Shown: piece by piece, positions 29,442-30,899 of the stretch
How positions within the stretch are numbered: the stretch's first letter is position 1
Layout of the letters: every line of letters begins with the position of its first letter
From: a virus
DNA length: 30,899 bases
Strand: one strand, 5' to 3'
IMG/VR virus record: IMGVR_UViG_3300025949_000068
Coordinates: 1-30,899 of that record
Program-made: the position numbers and the translations under genes
Notes under the pieces: generated by a model
Told to the model about the DNA's origin: nothing
The model's database searches: none
The model's input: only the letters and a program-made list of their open reading frames with translations

Positions 29442-30374
29442 ATGAGCCTTGCCGCCAAGAACCTGGCAGACCTGATGTTTGCCTACATCGACCAAAGCGG
29501 AACGAGCGGACCGTCCGGCGATGTGAACAACGCAACTGCGGCGGAGAAGGCAGCGATTGCACTCGCGATGACGCAGGCCGTGCAGGAAGCGCGAAAGATC
29601 AATCCAAGCATCTTTGCGCGCCGCGTCGGGACAGTCTTAAGGGCCGCGGCTTCTGGCACGATCACCGTTACTCAATTCAGCACCGCGGCGACTCTCGGCA
29701 CACTCGTGGTACCCAACGACGGATGCACTGTGCGAATCTCAAGCGGACTCGACAACGAGTTGAACCAGAACCCGGGAGACTCAAGCTATGTGCTGCGCCG
29801 GCCACATGAAGGCACGAGCGGATCCCAGACCGCTCAGATTTGGAATGATTGCTGGGTCGTCGATGATGGCACTACCTACGAGGGAATCCTGGGAACGGTT
29901 ACAGCGAATGGACGACCGATCGAGGAAGTTCGATCCGCGAACCAGCTCGATAGATACCGCCTGATCAACGACTACGGCCAGCCGACGTATGCGCGCCTGC
30001 GGACGACCGGGATCATCGCGGCCGTGATGTGCGAACAGTGGGCGTCTCCATTCGTATCGAAGATTCAGATGCGTCTCCGGTTTGCACCGATGCCGGCAAG
30101 CTTGACGACGATCGAAGCTGATCTAGTGATCGCCGCGCCGAAGTTTTCCGCGACCGACATACTCAGCACGACCACCACGTTCCAGATTCCGGAACAGATC
30201 GACGAACTGGTTCTATTCCCGATCGCCATGAAGAAGATGATGGCACAATCGATTTTCCGCGCGCCGAAGGAAACGCGGGATGAACTCAACGAGCAATATA
30301 AGTCGGCGGTCGAGACGTTGAAGAGTCTGCGCGGCCACTACGGTGGCGGGAACCGGATCGACGTCCGCCCCTGA
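29442..30374 (+). CDS. Head-tail connector/adaptor-like virion protein
   Basis: A 310-residue protein starting three bases after the previous stop. The N-terminal helices (AAKNLADLMFAYIDQSG, EKAAIALAMTQAVQEARKIN) are followed by a beta-rich body (SGTITVTQFSTAATLGTLVV; GTVTANGRPIEEVRSANQLD) and a helical C-terminus (KKMMAQSIFRAPKETRDELN, AVETLKSLRGHYGGG). This order resembles phage head-completion or connector proteins that attach below the portal. The assignment comes from overall shape and from the position after the capsid block, not from a diagnostic motif. Confidence 0.65.
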   Translation: MSLAAKNLADLMFAYIDQSGTSGPSGDVNNATAAEKAAIALAMTQAVQEARKINPSIFARRVGTVLRAAASGTITVTQFSTAATLGTLVVPNDGCTVRISSGLDNELNQNPGDSSYVLRRPHEGTSGSQTAQIWNDCWVVDDGTTYEGILGTVTANGRPIEEVRSANQLDRYRLINDYGQPTYARLRTTGIIAAVMCEQWASPFVSKIQMRLRFAPMPASLTTIEADLVIAAPKFSATDILSTTTTFQIPEQIDELVLFPIAMKKMMAQSIFRAPKETRDELNEQYKSAVETLKSLRGHYGGGNRIDVRP

Positions 30375-30380
30375 TCGACC

Positions 30381-30899
30381 ATGGCCACTCCGTTCCAAGC
30401 ACTGGTTGACGAGATCAGGGGGTTAAACGGCGCCCCCAAGGTAACCTATCCAGAGGGTAGTGCCGATCATCCGACGGTCGAACGCGTGCTGAGGTTGAAA
30501 CGCGGACAGGATACACCGAACTTCGGAGAGGCAGACCCCGATAGTGTGCGTTTTCCGGACAACACGCTGGTCGACCAGGTCGAGTTGAAGAGCGACCCGC
30601 AATGGGTGGAGGTCTATCGAAAATACATTGTCCTTCCCGGGCCGATCCTGACGGGCTCGCAGACGGACAAAACGACCGGCATCGTCTTCCCATACCAGAA
30701 GCAGCGCGTAGCCGCCGGCAGCGTGCAAAGTGGTGTCACTGGCGCCGGCATCCTTAGACTGGCCCTGATAAGTGGAGGCGAAGACTTCACCGGAAATGGG
30801 ACGCTGGTGTTCAGTGGTGGTGGCGGTTCGGGCGCAACAGGGACCTTCACCCACACGTCTCCGTTTCCCGCCGGCCAGATTGACGTGGTGACGCTGACA
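30381..30899 (+). CDS. Partial virion protein cut by the window edge
   Basis: ATG 30381 opens a frame that stays open for 173 codons to the last base of the window, so only the N-terminal part is seen. It starts MATPFQALVDEIRGLNG and continues with polar, beta-rich sequence (DNTLVDQVELKSDPQWVEVY, RKYIVLPGPILTG) and a Gly-rich stretch near the end (LVFSGGGGSGATG). It follows the connector-like gene by six bases in the same transcription unit, so it is probably a tail or neck structural protein. The C-terminus and the true length are unknown. Confidence 0.7.
   Translation, partial: MATPFQALVDEIRGLNGAPKVTYPEGSADHPTVERVLRLKRGQDTPNFGEADPDSVRFPDNTLVDQVELKSDPQWVEVYRKYIVLPGPILTGSQTDKTTGIVFPYQKQRVAAGSVQSGVTGAGILRLALISGGEDFTGNGTLVFSGGGGSGATGTFTHTSPFPAGQIDVVTLT

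Noticed and set aside
1-30899. CRISPR array, insertion sequence, integrase or attachment site
   Set aside because: No regularly spaced palindromic repeats, transposase or recombinase motifs were seen. The Met-like tRNA 3' end could hint at an attachment site, but no integrase is nearby.

Overview
The window looks like about 31 kb of a tailed double-stranded DNA phage genome (Caudoviricetes), free or integrated. Every gene I can support is on the + strand, packed head to tail, mostly with 4-base ATGA/GTGA stop-start overlaps. A lipoprotein with a lipobox, a signal-peptide coiled-coil protein and a lysozyme-like endolysin point to a diderm (Gram-negative type) host. Base composition is GC-rich. 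No integrase, repressor, RNA polymerase or sigma factor gene is visible here, so lifestyle and exact host cannot be fixed. The large portal, N4-gp56/DUF4043-like capsid protein and scaffold-like protein fit a podovirus-like head module.

Layout. 55-7169: DNA-modification and nuclease block, with a C5-cytosine methyltransferase, a DUF5131 (phage Gp37/Gp68) protein, a SNF2-type helicase, an N4/N6 methyltransferase, a small DPPY protein, a VRR-NUC nuclease, a second nuclease-like protein and several small unknowns. 7189-10756: replication block, with a zinc-finger protein, a replisome-organiser-like protein carrying an iteron-type origin inside its gene, a DnaC-type helicase loader and a HAD-fold protein. 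10757-10902: early/late boundary with a perfect 12-bp palindrome, a possible terminator and the first copy of a repeated promoter-like element. 10903-15648: packaging, with small terminase, a BCS1-like AAA+ ATPase, small proteins and large terminase. 15686-21355: a large unknown Pro/Ala/Gly-rich protein, portal and virion or fibre-like proteins. 21368-23882: lysis region, with a membrane-anchored PAS-domain protein, a lipoprotein, a coiled-coil protein with a C-terminal membrane hairpin, a holin-like protein and an endolysin. 23963-24953: a fibre-like protein, a tRNA-Met-like sequence, tRNA-Gly(TCC) and a tiny basic ORF. 25004-30899: scaffold-like protein, major capsid protein, a terminator, then head/connector proteins, the last one cut by the window edge.

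The main discovery is a family of six elements, TTGnCA-N14-GGCATGG, with identical internal spacing. They precede the small terminase, the unknown 15686 protein, the portal, the 20022 virion gene, the 23963 fibre-like gene and the scaffold gene. In four of six the start codon lies only 35-39 bases after the first T, about where transcription would start, suggesting a late-gene promoter regulon producing leaderless or nearly leaderless mRNAs. Other points of interest are the lambda-like origin within the replication gene, the BCS1-like ATPase between the terminase subunits, and a PAS sensor domain in the lysis cassette.
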